This document shows positions 1 through 9,355 of a stretch of DNA of 64,000 nucleotides, in pieces. Source of the stretch: Rouxiella badensis (GTDB lineage Bacteria > Pseudomonadota > Gammaproteobacteria > Enterobacterales > Enterobacteriaceae). Each line of letters begins with the position of its first letter. Position 1 is the first letter of the stretch. Location of the stretch: positions 4,030,001-4,094,000 of the forward strand of contig CP114060.1 of NCBI GenBank assembly GCA_026967495.1, given 5' to 3'. The notes under the pieces were generated by a model, which did no database searches, had not been told where the DNA came from, and saw only the letters and a list, made by a program, of their open reading frames with translations. The position numbers and the translations under genes are program-made.

Positions 1-1157
1 GCCGCTATCGATGGTTGGTATCACGAAACCCAATCCAGCCAGCAGCGGCATACACCATTGGATCCCTGTCAAACTGAACCTGACAGCATTCTCTTAGGTC
101 TTGAACAAAAGATAGAGCCTCACTGCGCCGCTTGCTGACTCAGCGCAACGGTTTATTGTTTGCGGCTCAAACCTGTTACAACAAGCTGTTTCCTAAAAGT
201 GTCTCACTCTCACGCTTTCAGACGCTCTCACTGTACGACAGACTCAGCAGCGCATTGACCGTGGCGCAGGTTACCGGCATTCAGCCGCTCTGTAGCCATT
301 ATGCCGCACGCCTTGCCCCGCTCAACTGTCCCGACGCCTCTCGTGAAAGCAACATTCGTCAGACTCATCTCGCCCAATACGCCAGACTGCTCGCCACTCA
401 ACCGACGCTGATTAATTCTGCGATGCTTAAGCAGCTCGCCGACGTGGGTCTGAGTCCGCAGGATATTGTGCTGTTCTCACAGCTGATTGGCTTCGTGAGT
501 TTTCAGGCTCGACTGCTGGCGGTGGTTAATGCGCTGGCAGGCCGTCCGGCAACGGTATTGCCTGGTTTCCCACGGCCAGAAGATAACGACCAGCGCGGGT
601 TCTCCCTGCAGCTGCGCAGCTGGCACGCATTTTTGCCGGAGGTCGATCTGCATAAAGCCAGCAAAGAACAGCTGGATGTGCTCGACTTCTGCGCCCCCGA
701 CGCACGTGAATCCTCGTTTTATCGCCTGCTGTTGCAGGATTCCGCCACCCTTGACGCGCTGTCTGCGGTGACAACGCACATTATGCAGCAGCATGGCGAT
801 GAAAAATCGGCGCTTAAAGAGTGGGCTGCCGCTGCCACTTCGCGCATTAACGGCTGCCTGTTCTGTGCCGGTATCCACGGCCGCTATTATCTCGACTGCG
901 GCGGAGAGACCGCGCATATCGACAGCCTGTTCCAGGACAATGAGGTGAAAAATGTGGCTCAGTCGTCGATTGACCCGCTGGTTAAATCCGTTAAAACCTT
1001 AACCCAGGCACCGGAAAAATTTGATGCCTCAGCCATCCAGCCACTGGTCAATGCGGGGTATAGCTACCCGCAAATTTTAGACGTTTTATTGAGCAGCGCG
1101 CTGTTTAACTGGTTGAATAGACTCATCCAGACGCTGGGCGAATCTCGTCCAGCCTAA
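1..1157 (+). CDS. yciW: YciW-like CMD-domain protein, 5'-truncated by window edge, one frameshift
   Basis: Carboxymuconolactone-decarboxylase/AhpD-type fold protein. The long open frame starts at a TTG at 132, but frame 1 is open from base 1 and encodes a fitting N-terminal part (including WYHETQSS). One missing base near 128-132 would join the two, so the gene probably enters from outside the window. In the 132-1157 frame the C-terminal half holds the AhpD-like motif C242-x2-C245-x3-H249 (INGCLFCAGIH); an N-terminal helical half has a similar fold pattern. The overall sequence recalls E. coli YciW, a CysB/Cbl-linked protein of unclear biochemistry. A peroxidase role is inferred only from the CxxC motif. 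Confidence 0.65.
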
Positions 1158-1176
1158 GCCAACTGTTATCGTGGTT

Positions 1177-1201
1177 ATTGCAGGGGATCTCTCTCTGCAA
1201 T
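1177..1201 (+). terminator. Weak hairpin after the yciW-like gene
   Basis: Arms ATTGCAG and CTGCAAT enclose an 11-base loop 20 bases after the stop codon. Only a short T stretch (GACCGTTTTC) follows, so intrinsic termination is possible but weak. Confidence 0.35.
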
Positions 1202-1284
1202 GACCGTTTTCTAGTCATCCCTCTCGCTCCCTACCTCCTCAACTGATACTTGGCTTAATTCCTATCTAAAATTTAGTGTTAAAA

Positions 1285-1300
1285 AGTGACGAATATCACA
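1285..1300 (+). promoter_or_regulatory. CRP-like site upstream of dtpA
   Basis: AGTGA-N6-TCACA with A/T-rich flanks differs from the CRP consensus TGTGA-N6-TCACA at one base. It lies about 420 bases before the dtpA start in an otherwise gene-free stretch (1158-1720). Direct control of dtpA is inference. Confidence 0.35.
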
Positions 1301-1334
1301 TTACAATCGTCACCCAAAAAACGCTTGCAAAATC

Positions 1335-1551
1335 ACAGAGTTTACTTATTTATAAAATCCTGCAAAATATTCTAAAAACAGAGTTTACTCTCAGTTTAAT
1401 CCGATAAAGTGCCTTCATAAATCTGATATTACACTGTGATCCAGCTTTTAAACCCTCGTTATAAATGATTGATTATTAGTCAGGATATAAATTCAACAAT
1501 TTTATTAAACATAAACTTTAATCCTGCGTAACAATTCGAACAGAGTTTAAT
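1335..1551 (+). repeat. Three short direct repeats (ACAGAGTTTA) upstream of dtpA
   Basis: ACAGAGTTTACT occurs at 1335-1346 and 1378-1389, 43 bases apart or about four helical turns. A third near copy ending in AAT is at 1540-1551. The surroundings are very A/T-rich. The pattern looks like iterated regulator sites. OmpR controls this permease in enterics, but the repeat does not clearly match a known OmpR box. Confidence 0.45.
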
Positions 1552-1720
1552 CAGGGGGCGAAGTATAACTGTAACAGGATATGACAAAAAGCTTGCCTGA
1601 ATACGAAAGATAGTGAACATTACCCGCCGTCACACATCCTATAACTATGCAAAGCGTGCTTGCCCGCACGACATTTGTAATGCCTGTCCTAGAAACAGGA
1701 AGAGATAAAAAGAGGTATTA

Positions 1721-3246
1721 GTGTCTAAAACAAACTCAACACCAACCCAAGAAAGCGTCAGCATGAACGCCTTCAAACAGCCTCGCTCGTTCTACCTTAT
1801 TTTCTCCATCGAATTATGGGAAAGATTTGGTTACTACGGCCTGCAGGGAATTATGGCGGTTTACCTGGTCAAGATGCTTGGCCTGAGTGAATCAGCTTCT
1901 ATCACCCTGTTCTCGTCTTTCAGTGCACTGGTCTATGGCTTCGTTGCCATCGGCGGCTGGCTGGGCGACAAAGTGCTCGGGTCCAAACGCGTCATCGTTC
2001 TCGGCGCCTTGGTGCTGGCACTGGGCTATGCTCAGGTTGCCTACTCCGGTCACGATATTTTCTGGGTTTACATGGGTATGGCGACTATCGCCGTCGGCAG
2101 TGGCTTGTTTAAGGCAAATCCATCCTCTTTGCTGTCTACTTGCTATGCCAAGGATGACCCGCGTCTCGATGGCGCGTTCACCATGTACTACATGTCAGTC
2201 AATATCGGTTCATTCTTCTCCATGCTGGCAACGCCATGGTTAGCCGCGAAGTACGGCTGGAGCGTCGCGTTCTCTCTGAGCGTGGTCGGGATGCTTATCA
2301 CCCTGGTGAACTTCATGTTCTGCCGTCATTGGGTGAAAAACCACGGCTCCAAGCCTGACTTCCAGCCGATGCACCTGGGTAAACTGCTGATGGTTGTGGT
2401 AGGCGTGGTTGCGCTGATCGCCGTTTCAAGCTTCCTGCTGCATAATCAGAGCATCGCGCGTTGGGCACTGCTAGTAGTGGCTATTGGCATCGTCTGCATC
2501 TTCGGTAAAGAGACCTTCGCACTGAAGGGCATCGCCCGTCGCAAGATGATGGTCGCCTTCATTCTGATGCTGCAGGCTATCGTGTTCTTCGTGCTGTATG
2601 CGCAGATGCCAACCTCGCTGAACTTCTTCGCCATCCATAACGTGAACAACCATCTGCTGGGTATCGACTTCCAGCCAGAGCAGTATCAGGCGCTGAACCC
2701 ATTCTGGATCATGGTAGCGAGGTCCGATTCTGGCGACTCTTTATGCCAAGCTGGGTGACCGTATGCCTATGCCGCACAAATTTGCTATTGGGATGGTGCT
2801 GTGTTCACTGGCGTTCCTGGTGCTGCCTTGGGGCGCAACCTTCGCCAGCGATGCGGGTATCGTTTCCGTTAACTGGCTGGTGCTGAGCTACGCGCTGCAG
2901 AGTATCGGCGAGCTGATGATTTCTGGTCTAGGTCTGGCTATGGTCGCACAGTTGGTCCCTCAGCGTCTGATGGGCTTCATCATGGGGCTCCTGGTATCTG
3001 ACCACCGCGGCGGCGGCAATCATTGCCGGTAAAGTGGCGGCGCTGACCGCCGTTCCAGGCAACATCACCGATGCACATGCGTCTCTGGCTATCTATAGCC
3101 ACGTGTTTATGCAAATCGGCCTGGTGACCGGCGTGATTGCACTGCTGATGCTGGTGACTGCATCAAAACTGCACCGCATGACACTGGATCGCGACTCCGA
3201 TGAGAAACATCAGCCACAGGCGGGAGTTTCCACCTCTCGCGCATAA
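1721..3246 (+). CDS. dtpA: Dipeptide/tripeptide:proton symporter DtpA (two frameshifts)
   Basis: Inner-membrane POT-family transporter that imports di- and tripeptides with protons. The start is GTG with AGAGG just upstream. The N-terminal part carries the POT signature around FERFGYYG-type residues (ERFGYYGLQGIMAVYL) and multiple membrane helices. The frame breaks twice: an extra G at 2721-2722 and an extra G in the run 2984-2987. Removing both gives 507 residues, close to the usual 500, with the C-terminal half (SIGELMISGLGLAMVAQLVPQ) in order. Both errors are in G runs, so I treat the gene as intact. A 560-base A/T-rich leader region precedes it. Confidence 0.93.
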
Positions 3247-3272
3247 TTTCTCGACGTAATCTGCTTTTCAAC

Positions 3273-3338
3273 TCTCCCCTTAGACGATTTATGCGTCATC
3301 AGGGGAGAACGCCGGTGCGGCATCCCCCGCCGCACCGG
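3273..3338 (+). terminator. Paired hairpins downstream of dtpA
   Basis: TCTCCCCT (3273-3280) pairs with AGGGGAGA (3301-3308), with an inner GACG/CGTC stem. A second, stronger stem follows at 3312-3321/3329-3338 (CCGGTGCGGC/GCCGCACCGG). Neither has a T tract, so they may stabilise the 3' end or act with Rho rather than terminate intrinsically. Confidence 0.5.
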
Positions 3339-3499
3339 TGGCAAAAGCGATTAATCCTTGTCCTTTTGTTTCTCATTTCACAGCCTTAGCTATAATTAAA
3401 TTCCGACAATTTACTCTGAGACAAAAGCAGAGTGTTAAGCTTGTCGAGAAAATAAGGTAATATTACCGTCCATCAATAACTAACAAGATAAGCCTTGTC

Positions 3500-4698
3500 A
3501 TGATTATCAAACCTAAAATTCGTGGATTTATCTGTACGACCACTCACCCAATCGGCTGTGAGGCCAACGTGCGTGAGCAAATTGCATACGTGAAAGCGCA
3601 GGGCAAACTGAAAGACGGACCAAAACGCGTCCTGGTCATTGGTGCCTCCACTGGTTATGGGCTTGCCTCAAGAATTAACGCCGCGTTTGGTGCAGATGCT
3701 GCCACCATTGGGGTGTTCTTCGAAAAACCGGGCAGCGAAAGCAAAACGGGTTCAGCCGGCTGGTACAACTCTGCCGCTTTCGATAAAGCCGCTAAAGAAG
3801 AAGGCTTGTATTCTAAAAGCATCAACGGTGATGCATTCTCCAACGAATGCCGCGATACCGTCATTAAACTTATCAAAGAAGACCTGGGTCAAATCGACCT
3901 GGTGGTTTACTCACTGGCCTCTCCAGTGCGTAAATTACCTGATTCAGGCGAACTGGTGCGTTCTGCGCTGAAACCTATCGGCGAGCCGTACGAATCAACC
4001 GCGCTGGACACCAACAAAGACAGGCTGGTGACCGCCGTTGTTGAACCTGCAAACGAGCAGGAAATTGCCGATACCATCAAGGTGATGGGCGGTCAGGACT
4101 GGGAACTGTGGATGAACGCGCTGGAAGACGCAGGCGTATTGGCCGACGGTGCCAAGTCTGTGGCCTACTCTTACATCGGCACCGAGCTGACCTGGCCAAT
4201 TTACTGGCACGGTACGCTGGGCAAAGCGAAAGAAGACCTCGATCGCGCAGCTCAGGCTATCGACACCCGACTGAAAGCCAAGGGGGTTCTGCGAACGTTG
4301 CGGTGCTGAAATCCGTGGTGACCCAGGCTTCTGCCGCTATTCCAGTAATGCCTCTGTATATTGCTATCTCTTTCAAAATCATGAAAGAGCAAGGCATCCA
4401 CGAAGGCACTATCGAGCAGATCCAACGTCTGTTCGCGACCAAACTGTACAATAACTCCGTGCCTGACACCGACGACAAAAATCGTCTGCGTCTGGACGAC
4501 TGGGAACTGCGCGACGAAGTGCAGAAGACCTGCGGCGTTATCTGGTCTCAGCTGACTGATGACAACATCTATGAGCTGACCGACTATCAAGGTTACAAAG
4601 ACGAATTCCTGCGTCTGTTCGGTTTCGGTCTAAAAGGCGTTGATTACGATGCCGACGTCAGCGCTGAAGCGAACTTCGACGTTATCGAATTAGTCTGA
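3500..4698 (+). CDS. fabV: Enoyl-[acyl-carrier-protein] reductase FabV (one frameshift)
   Basis: NADH-dependent enoyl-ACP reductase that completes each elongation cycle of type II fatty-acid synthesis in the cytoplasm. The FabV signature is clear: cofactor motif GASTGYG at 49-54 and the catalytic pair Y235-x8-K244 (YWHGTLGKAK). One G is missing from the run at 4282-4286. Restoring it gives 399 residues, the length of Yersinia FabV, ending FGFGLKGVDYDADV. E. coli uses FabI here; FabV enzymes are generally poorly sensitive to triclosan. No fabI is in the window, so whether FabV is the only reductase is unknown. A strong terminator follows. Confidence 0.95.
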
Positions 4699-4712
4699 TA
4701 ACTCAGAGATAG

Positions 4713-4746
4713 AAAAGGGGGGAACGGCGACGTTCCCCCCTTTTTT
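4713..4746 (+). terminator. Intrinsic terminator of fabV
   Basis: AAAAGGGGGGAACG, loop GCGA, CGTTCCCCCC, then six T. Stem of at least ten base pairs directly after the fabV stop. Confidence 0.95.
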
Positions 4747-4890
4747 ATCGCTGCCTTTCCCCCGGCGGTTCTTAATGTAAGAGACCGCACATTTTTAACA
4801 AAAAATGCTGATATTTTTAAATGCGGCCCAGTATTTGCTTATTCGTTTTGTTATATTTGATTCAATCTTGAGTTCACCAGGAATGCCTCC

Positions 4891-5163
4891 ATGGAAAAAC
4901 GTAAAGTCCTGGATGAAGGACGCCAACTGAAGCGGCTCAACGCCGAGACCCGCAAGCTCTCACACGTGCATAAATGGTTCGCCATCGTCGCCGCGCTCGA
5001 CTGCGTGCTGGTTTACTTCTACGACCGCGATATGCGAAATCTGGTGTTCTCGGGCGGAGTATGTCTGGTCTGTACCTTCCTGTGGTTAAAAGGACGACGG
5101 AAATCCCGGGCCTATCGCCGTGAATTCCGTGAAAAATACTCCAATACCTCTCCCAAACCCTGA
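4891..5163 (+). CDS. Small two-helix membrane protein of unknown function
   Basis: A 90-residue protein that I do not recognise. The N-terminus is charged (MEKRKVLDEGRQLKRLNAETRKL). Two hydrophobic stretches follow at about 29-46 and 51-67, separated by YDRDMRN, and then a very basic C-terminal tail (KGRRKSRAYRREFREKY). This suggests an inner-membrane hairpin with both ends cytoplasmic (positive-inside). It has its own stretch of upstream DNA and no close partner; dapA-like is 186 bases downstream. Confidence 0.7.
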   Translation: MEKRKVLDEGRQLKRLNAETRKLSHVHKWFAIVAALDCVLVYFYDRDMRNLVFSGGVCLVCTFLWLKGRRKSRAYRREFREKYSNTSPKP

Positions 5164-5349
5164 TCTGTGCTTCGGCATATGCCATTAGCCAGATAAATAA
5201 TGCTGGCGGCCTTATTAAATCATTCCATTAGCCGACGCCGCCTTTTTACCGCAGACTGTTTGTAAGCTGAAAAGCAGCACGTTTTTATTTGGTTTGTGAA
5301 AGCCTTTCCTACAATTTTTTGGATGACCTCTGCGTCAGGCGTATAAATT

Positions 5350-6216
5350 ATGTCAATATTTTCAGGTATTTGGGTTCCACTGGTTACGCCTTTCAATCAG
5401 GGTGAAATTGATTTTCCCGCGCTGACCGCACTGTGCCAGCACGTTATGGACAGAGGCGTTGACGGCGTTGTGGTGTGTGGCACCACCGGCGAAGCGCCGA
5501 TGCTCAGCAAAGAAGAACAGCTGCAAGTCCTCGACGCCGTGCTGACCGTCGTGCCGGGTAATAAAGTGATGATGGGCCTTTCTGGCACCCACATGCCCAG
5601 CATTGTGGCAATGCAGAAAGCCATTACCGAGCGTCCAATTGCCGGTATTTTGCTGCCTGCACCTTACTATATCCGCCCTTCTCAGGCTGCTCTGGAGGCG
5701 TTCTTCACTCAGCTTGCCGACAGCTCAAGCGTGCCAATCGTGGTGTACAACGTACCTTATCGCAGCGGTATTCATCTCGAGCTGGAAACCCTGCGTCGTC
5801 TGGCCAAGCATCCACGCATCGTGGCAGTGAAAGACTGCGGCGGCAGCACCGATTTGACCTATTCCCTGATTGCCGACGGCGAGTTGGACGTGCTGTGTGG
5901 CGAAGACGGGCAGATTCTGGCCACCCTGTGCATGGGCGGAAACGGCGCTATCGCCGCTTCGTCTCACCTGTTCCCAGAGAAATTCGTGGCGCTTGTCAAA
6001 CAGGTTCAGGCCTGTGACCTTGCCGCCGCACGCGAGAACTTCTTCCAGCTGATGCCACTTATTCGCCTGATGTTTGCCGCGCCAAACCCGGCATCTATCA
6101 AGTTTGCGCTCTCACTGGGTGGCCTGATGCAAAACGAACTGCGTGCGCCAATGTTGCCTGCCCCCGCAGAAGTTGAAGAAGCTATCGTCAATTATCTCAA
6201 TACATTCAGCAGATAG
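5350..6216 (+). CDS. DapA-family aldolase (4-hydroxy-tetrahydrodipicolinate synthase-like paralogue)
   Basis: A 288-residue class I aldolase of the DHDPS/N-acetylneuraminate lyase family. All residues used by DapA are visible at the canonical positions: T45-T46 (GTTGE), Y107, Y133 (YNVP), R138 and Schiff-base K161 (AVKDCGG). DapA condenses pyruvate with aspartate semialdehyde in lysine/diaminopimelate synthesis. In E. coli dapA lies elsewhere, beside bamC, so this is probably a second copy. The residue after the YY pair is Ile108 where E. coli DapA has Asn, so substrate preference may differ. The gene stands alone between a membrane-protein gene and gstA. Fold and chemistry are secure, substrate is not. 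Confidence 0.88.
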   Translation: MSIFSGIWVPLVTPFNQGEIDFPALTALCQHVMDRGVDGVVVCGTTGEAPMLSKEEQLQVLDAVLTVVPGNKVMMGLSGTHMPSIVAMQKAITERPIAGILLPAPYYIRPSQAALEAFFTQLADSSSVPIVVYNVPYRSGIHLELETLRRLAKHPRIVAVKDCGGSTDLTYSLIADGELDVLCGEDGQILATLCMGGNGAIAASSHLFPEKFVALVKQVQACDLAAARENFFQLMPLIRLMFAAPNPASIKFALSLGGLMQNELRAPMLPAPAEVEEAIVNYLNTFSR

Positions 6217-6288
6217 ATTATAATGTGAACAGCTGCAACCAGACGACGATATAGTTCCTGGCATACCATCTGATAACTCGGGGTTTGT

Positions 6289-6894
6289 ATGAAACTTTAT
6301 TATAAAGCGGGTGCCTGTTCACTTTCTCCACACATTGTCCTGCGTGAAGCCGGTCTTGATTTCACTATCGTTAAAGTCGATTTAGTGACAAAAAAGACCG
6401 AGCAGGGCGAAGATTTCTATCACATCAATCCCAAAGGCCAGGTGCCAACGCTGGTCCTGGATGACGGAACGGTGCTCACCGAAGGTGCCGTGGTGGTGCA
6501 ATACATTGCTGACCAGAAGCCCGACCGACAGCTTTTGCCGGAATTTGGCTCTCTGGCCCGCTATCATGCGCTGGAATGGTTGAACTATATTGCGACCGAA
6601 ATTCACCGCAGTATTAGCCCGCTGTTTAATCCCAAAACCCCCGACGAATACAAATTCATGACCCGCGAGGCGCTGCATAAAAAGCTGGCCTACCTGAATA
6701 CTTCATTGAAGGACAAACAGTTCCTGCTAGGCAACCGTTTTAGCGTGGCGGATGCGTATCTGTTTACCATGATGAGATGGGCCAAGGCGCTGAAGTTTGA
6801 CCTCTCTTCACTGCCCGATTTGAACAGCTACATTGAGCGAGTCGCGGCCAGGTCGGCGGTGGATGCGGCGCTGGTGGCCGAGGGACTGAAATAA
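6289..6894 (+). CDS. gstA: Glutathione S-transferase GstA (beta class)
   Basis: Cytosolic glutathione transferase of 201 residues, the length of E. coli GstA. The N-terminal thioredoxin-like domain carries the beta-class catalytic Cys10 (YYKAGACSLSPH) and the NPKGQVP turn. The C-terminal helical domain contains the ADAYLFTMMRWA segment. It conjugates or reduces electrophiles with glutathione. It is followed at once by a hairpin shared with convergent pdxY. Confidence 0.95.
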   Translation: MKLYYKAGACSLSPHIVLREAGLDFTIVKVDLVTKKTEQGEDFYHINPKGQVPTLVLDDGTVLTEGAVVVQYIADQKPDRQLLPEFGSLARYHALEWLNYIATEIHRSISPLFNPKTPDEYKFMTREALHKKLAYLNTSLKDKQFLLGNRFSVADAYLFTMMRWAKALKFDLSSLPDLNSYIERVAARSAVDAALVAEGLK

Positions 6895-6902
6895 TAGAAA
6901 TC

Positions 6903-6926
6903 GGTTCCCCCTGAGCCGGGGGAACC
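6903..6926 (+). terminator. Hairpin between convergent gstA and pdxY
   Basis: GGTTCCCCC (6903-6911), loop TGAGCC, GGGGGAACC (6918-6926), then TAATAATAT. Nine base pairs, only 8 bases before the pdxY stop, so it may serve both directions. Confidence 0.7.
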
Positions 6927-6934
6927 TAATAATA

Positions 6935-7795
6935 TCAAAGCTTAACGGCAGGGAAATGGTGGGTCGGATGCACAATCTTGTCCTGCGCTGCCACGACCTG
7001 TAGCTCGTATTCACCCATTGAATGAGTGGCCAGCATAACCTCGTAAACGGCCGCCGTCACGTGCTCTAGCGCCTGGTCAAGCTGTTGGCCTTTAAGCAAG
7101 TCCACCAGCAGTAATCCGCTGGTCAAATCGCCTACGCCCACCGGTTGACGCGCGCCGAAATCCACCAGCGGACGGTGGATATGCCACGCCGCCTCTGCGG
7201 TCACCAGCAGCATTTCGAAACGATCGCTCTGATAACCGGCACGGCTAAGGTGTTTGATAAGCACCACTTTGGGTCCTTTGGCAATAAGCTCACGCGCCGC
7301 TCTCACCGCGTCTTCGACGTTATTGACCGTGCTCCCGCTCAGCATTTCCAGCTCCAGCAGGTTTGGTGCGATAATATCGCAGTTAACCAGCGCCTGTTTG
7401 CAGTGGAACTCAGCCACGCCCGGTGCAACGATGCACCCCTTCTCAGGATGCCCCATCACCGGATCGCAGAAGTACCAGGCTTCTGGATTCGCCGCTTTGA
7501 CCTGCTTAACGATTTGCAGGATATGCTCGCCCTGCTCCGCCGAACCAATGTAGCCACTCAGCACGGCGTCACAGTCCTTAAGACGGTCAATCTCGGCAAT
7601 ACCGCGTGCGATATCGGTAAGATGGCTGGCGGGCATCACGCAGCCGGTCCAGTGGCCATATTGGGTATGATTTGAAAACTGGACGGTATTCAGCGGCCAA
7701 ACGTTTGCGCCCATACGACGCATAGGAAATTCTGCCGCGCTGTTGCCTGCGTGACCGAAAACGGTATGGGATTGAATCGAGAGAATATTTTTCAT
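6935..7795 (-). CDS. pdxY: Pyridoxal kinase PdxY
   Basis: Ribokinase-superfamily kinase of 286 residues that phosphorylates pyridoxal in B6 salvage. The N-terminal MKNILSIQSHTVFGHAGN and the C-terminal anion-hole/catalytic motif GVGDLTSG are diagnostic. It follows tyrS in the same direction with a 92-base gap, as in E. coli, so the two are probably cotranscribed. Confidence 0.96.
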   Translation of the reverse strand: MKNILSIQSHTVFGHAGNSAAEFPMRRMGANVWPLNTVQFSNHTQYGHWTGCVMPASHLTDIARGIAEIDRLKDCDAVLSGYIGSAEQGEHILQIVKQVKAANPEAWYFCDPVMGHPEKGCIVAPGVAEFHCKQALVNCDIIAPNLLELEMLSGSTVNNVEDAVRAARELIAKGPKVVLIKHLSRAGYQSDRFEMLLVTAEAAWHIHRPLVDFGARQPVGVGDLTSGLLLVDLLKGQQLDQALEHVTAAVYEVMLATHSMGEYELQVVAAQDKIVHPTHHFPAVKL

Positions 7796-7848
7796 GAGAG
7801 TCCGATGCCAACGTCATCAGCGAGATGGCGCAACGGGTCAATGAGATT

Positions 7849-7879
7849 GCCGACGGCAGGCCTGGAGCGTCCCGTCGGC
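7849..7879 (-). other. Hairpin between tyrS and pdxY
   Basis: GCCGACGG (7849-7856) and CCGTCGGC (7872-7879) form an 8-bp stem in the intercistronic gap. No T tract follows on the minus strand, so it more likely affects mRNA stability than stops transcription. Confidence 0.4.
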
Positions 7880-7887
7880 GGTTCGGT

Positions 7888-9162
7888 TTATTTCCAGACT
7901 GCCAGGCAGTAGTTCTTCTTGCCGCGACGCAGCAGCGTATAACGGCCAAAGAGGCGGTCGCTGTCGCTGAATTTGTATTCAGGATCGGCCTGCTTCTCGC
8001 CGTTGACCATCACCGCATTAGACGAAATAGCGGTACGTGCGCGGCCGCGTGAAGGTTCCAGCTCGGCGTTAACCAGCGCCTGCTGCAAATCAACATCACC
8101 TTCCAGCTCGATGCTTGGCATACCGTCTTGCGCCAGCTGGGCGAAGTCGGCTTCGCTCATGTCGCTTAATGCGCCGGAGAACAGGCTGGCAGTGATGCGA
8201 CGCGCTGCGGCCAGGCCTTCTTCGCCGTGAACCATGCCGGTAACCTGCTCGGCAAGCACGTACTGTGCACGCGGTGCGGTACCGCTGTTTTTGTCTTCTT
8301 CTTCCAGCGCATTAATTTCTTCAATGCTCATGAAGGTGAAGAATTTCAGGAAACGATAAACGTCGGCATCCGCGGTATTGATCCAGAACTGGTAGAATTT
8401 GTAAGGGCTGGTTTTCTTCGGATCCAGCCACACGGCGCCGCCTTCGGTTTTACCGAACTTGGTCCCGTCTGATTTGGTGATCAATGGAACGGTCAGACCA
8501 AACACCTGCTTCTGGTGCAGACGACGCGTCAGGTCGATACCCGAGGTGATGTTACCCCACTGGTCAGAACCCCCAATCTGTAGCTCAACCTTGTGCAGGT
8601 CGTACAGAGAAGAGAAATCGTAACCCTGTAGCAGGTTGTAAGAGAATTCGGTAAAGGAGATACCGCTGTCGTCACGATTCAGACGCTGCTTAACCGCTTC
8701 CTTGTTAATCATCTGGTTAACTGAGAAGTGCTTGCCGATGTCACGCAGGAAGGTCAGCACGTTCATGCCGCCGAACCAATCGTAGTTATTGGCAGTGACC
8801 GCACTGTTCTCACCGCAGTTGAAGTCAAGGAACGGGGAAACCTGATGACGGATTTTTTCAACCCATTCGTTTACGGTTTCGTTGGTATTCAGCTTACGTT
8901 CGGTCGCCTTGAAGCTCGGGTCACCGATGAGACCGGTTGCGCCACCGACCAGAGCAACAGGCTTGTGGCCGTCCAACTGGAAGCGTTTCAGGCACAGCAA
9001 AGGCACCAGATGGCCCAAGTGCAGGCTATCGGCGGTAGGATCGAAACCGCAATACAGTGCAATTGGCCCTTGCGCCAGTCGCTCTGCTAACGCATTTTCG
9101 TCCGTAACCTGGGCGATAAGCCCCCGCTCCTGCAATTGTTGAATCAAGTTGCTGCTTGCCAT
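7888..9162 (-). CDS. tyrS: Tyrosyl-tRNA synthetase TyrS
   Basis: Class I aminoacyl-tRNA synthetase charging tRNA-Tyr. I place the start at the ATG of MASSNLIQQL (9162), giving 424 residues as in E. coli; the in-frame upstream ATGs would add five residues not seen in the family. The HIGH motif is HLGH at 48-51, the KMSKS equivalent is KFGKT, and the C-terminal S4 RNA-binding domain ends in RRGKKNYCLAVWK. It sits between pdxH upstream and pdxY downstream, the E. coli order. Confidence 0.97.
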   Translation of the reverse strand: MASSNLIQQLQERGLIAQVTDENALAERLAQGPIALYCGFDPTADSLHLGHLVPLLCLKRFQLDGHKPVALVGGATGLIGDPSFKATERKLNTNETVNEWVEKIRHQVSPFLDFNCGENSAVTANNYDWFGGMNVLTFLRDIGKHFSVNQMINKEAVKQRLNRDDSGISFTEFSYNLLQGYDFSSLYDLHKVELQIGGSDQWGNITSGIDLTRRLHQKQVFGLTVPLITKSDGTKFGKTEGGAVWLDPKKTSPYKFYQFWINTADADVYRFLKFFTFMSIEEINALEEEDKNSGTAPRAQYVLAEQVTGMVHGEEGLAAARRITASLFSGALSDMSEADFAQLAQDGMPSIELEGDVDLQQALVNAELEPSRGRARTAISSNAVMVNGEKQADPEYKFSDSDRLFGRYTLLRRGKKNYCLAVWK

Positions 9163-9309
9163 CAAAAACTCCATCAATTCTGGAAAATTGTTTATCGGGA
9201 TTATTCATGCAAAAAAACGCGCCGACACCCTCGTCCACGCGTTTGCGAAATCTGGGATTACAAAGACTGACCGTTAAGGCACAGGGAGTTTGTAAGGGGT
9301 ATAGAATAA

Positions 9310-9330
9310 AGCGCCCGAGGGACGAGCGCT
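9310..9330 (-). terminator. Probable terminator between pdxH and tyrS
   Basis: Read on the minus strand: AGCGCTC, 7-base loop, GGGCGCT, followed by TTTATTCTAT. It may separate pdxH from tyrS-pdxY, which has its own gap of 193 bases to carry a promoter. Confidence 0.5.
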
Positions 9331-9355
9331 AGGTTTTCAGACAACTTTTAGCGGC

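Noticed and set aside
477..917. Long antisense frames inside known genes, such as 477-917, 31205-32005 and 26540-27316 on the minus strand
   Set aside because: They are shadows of codon bias in yciW, pykF and cfa, with no start signals or family features.
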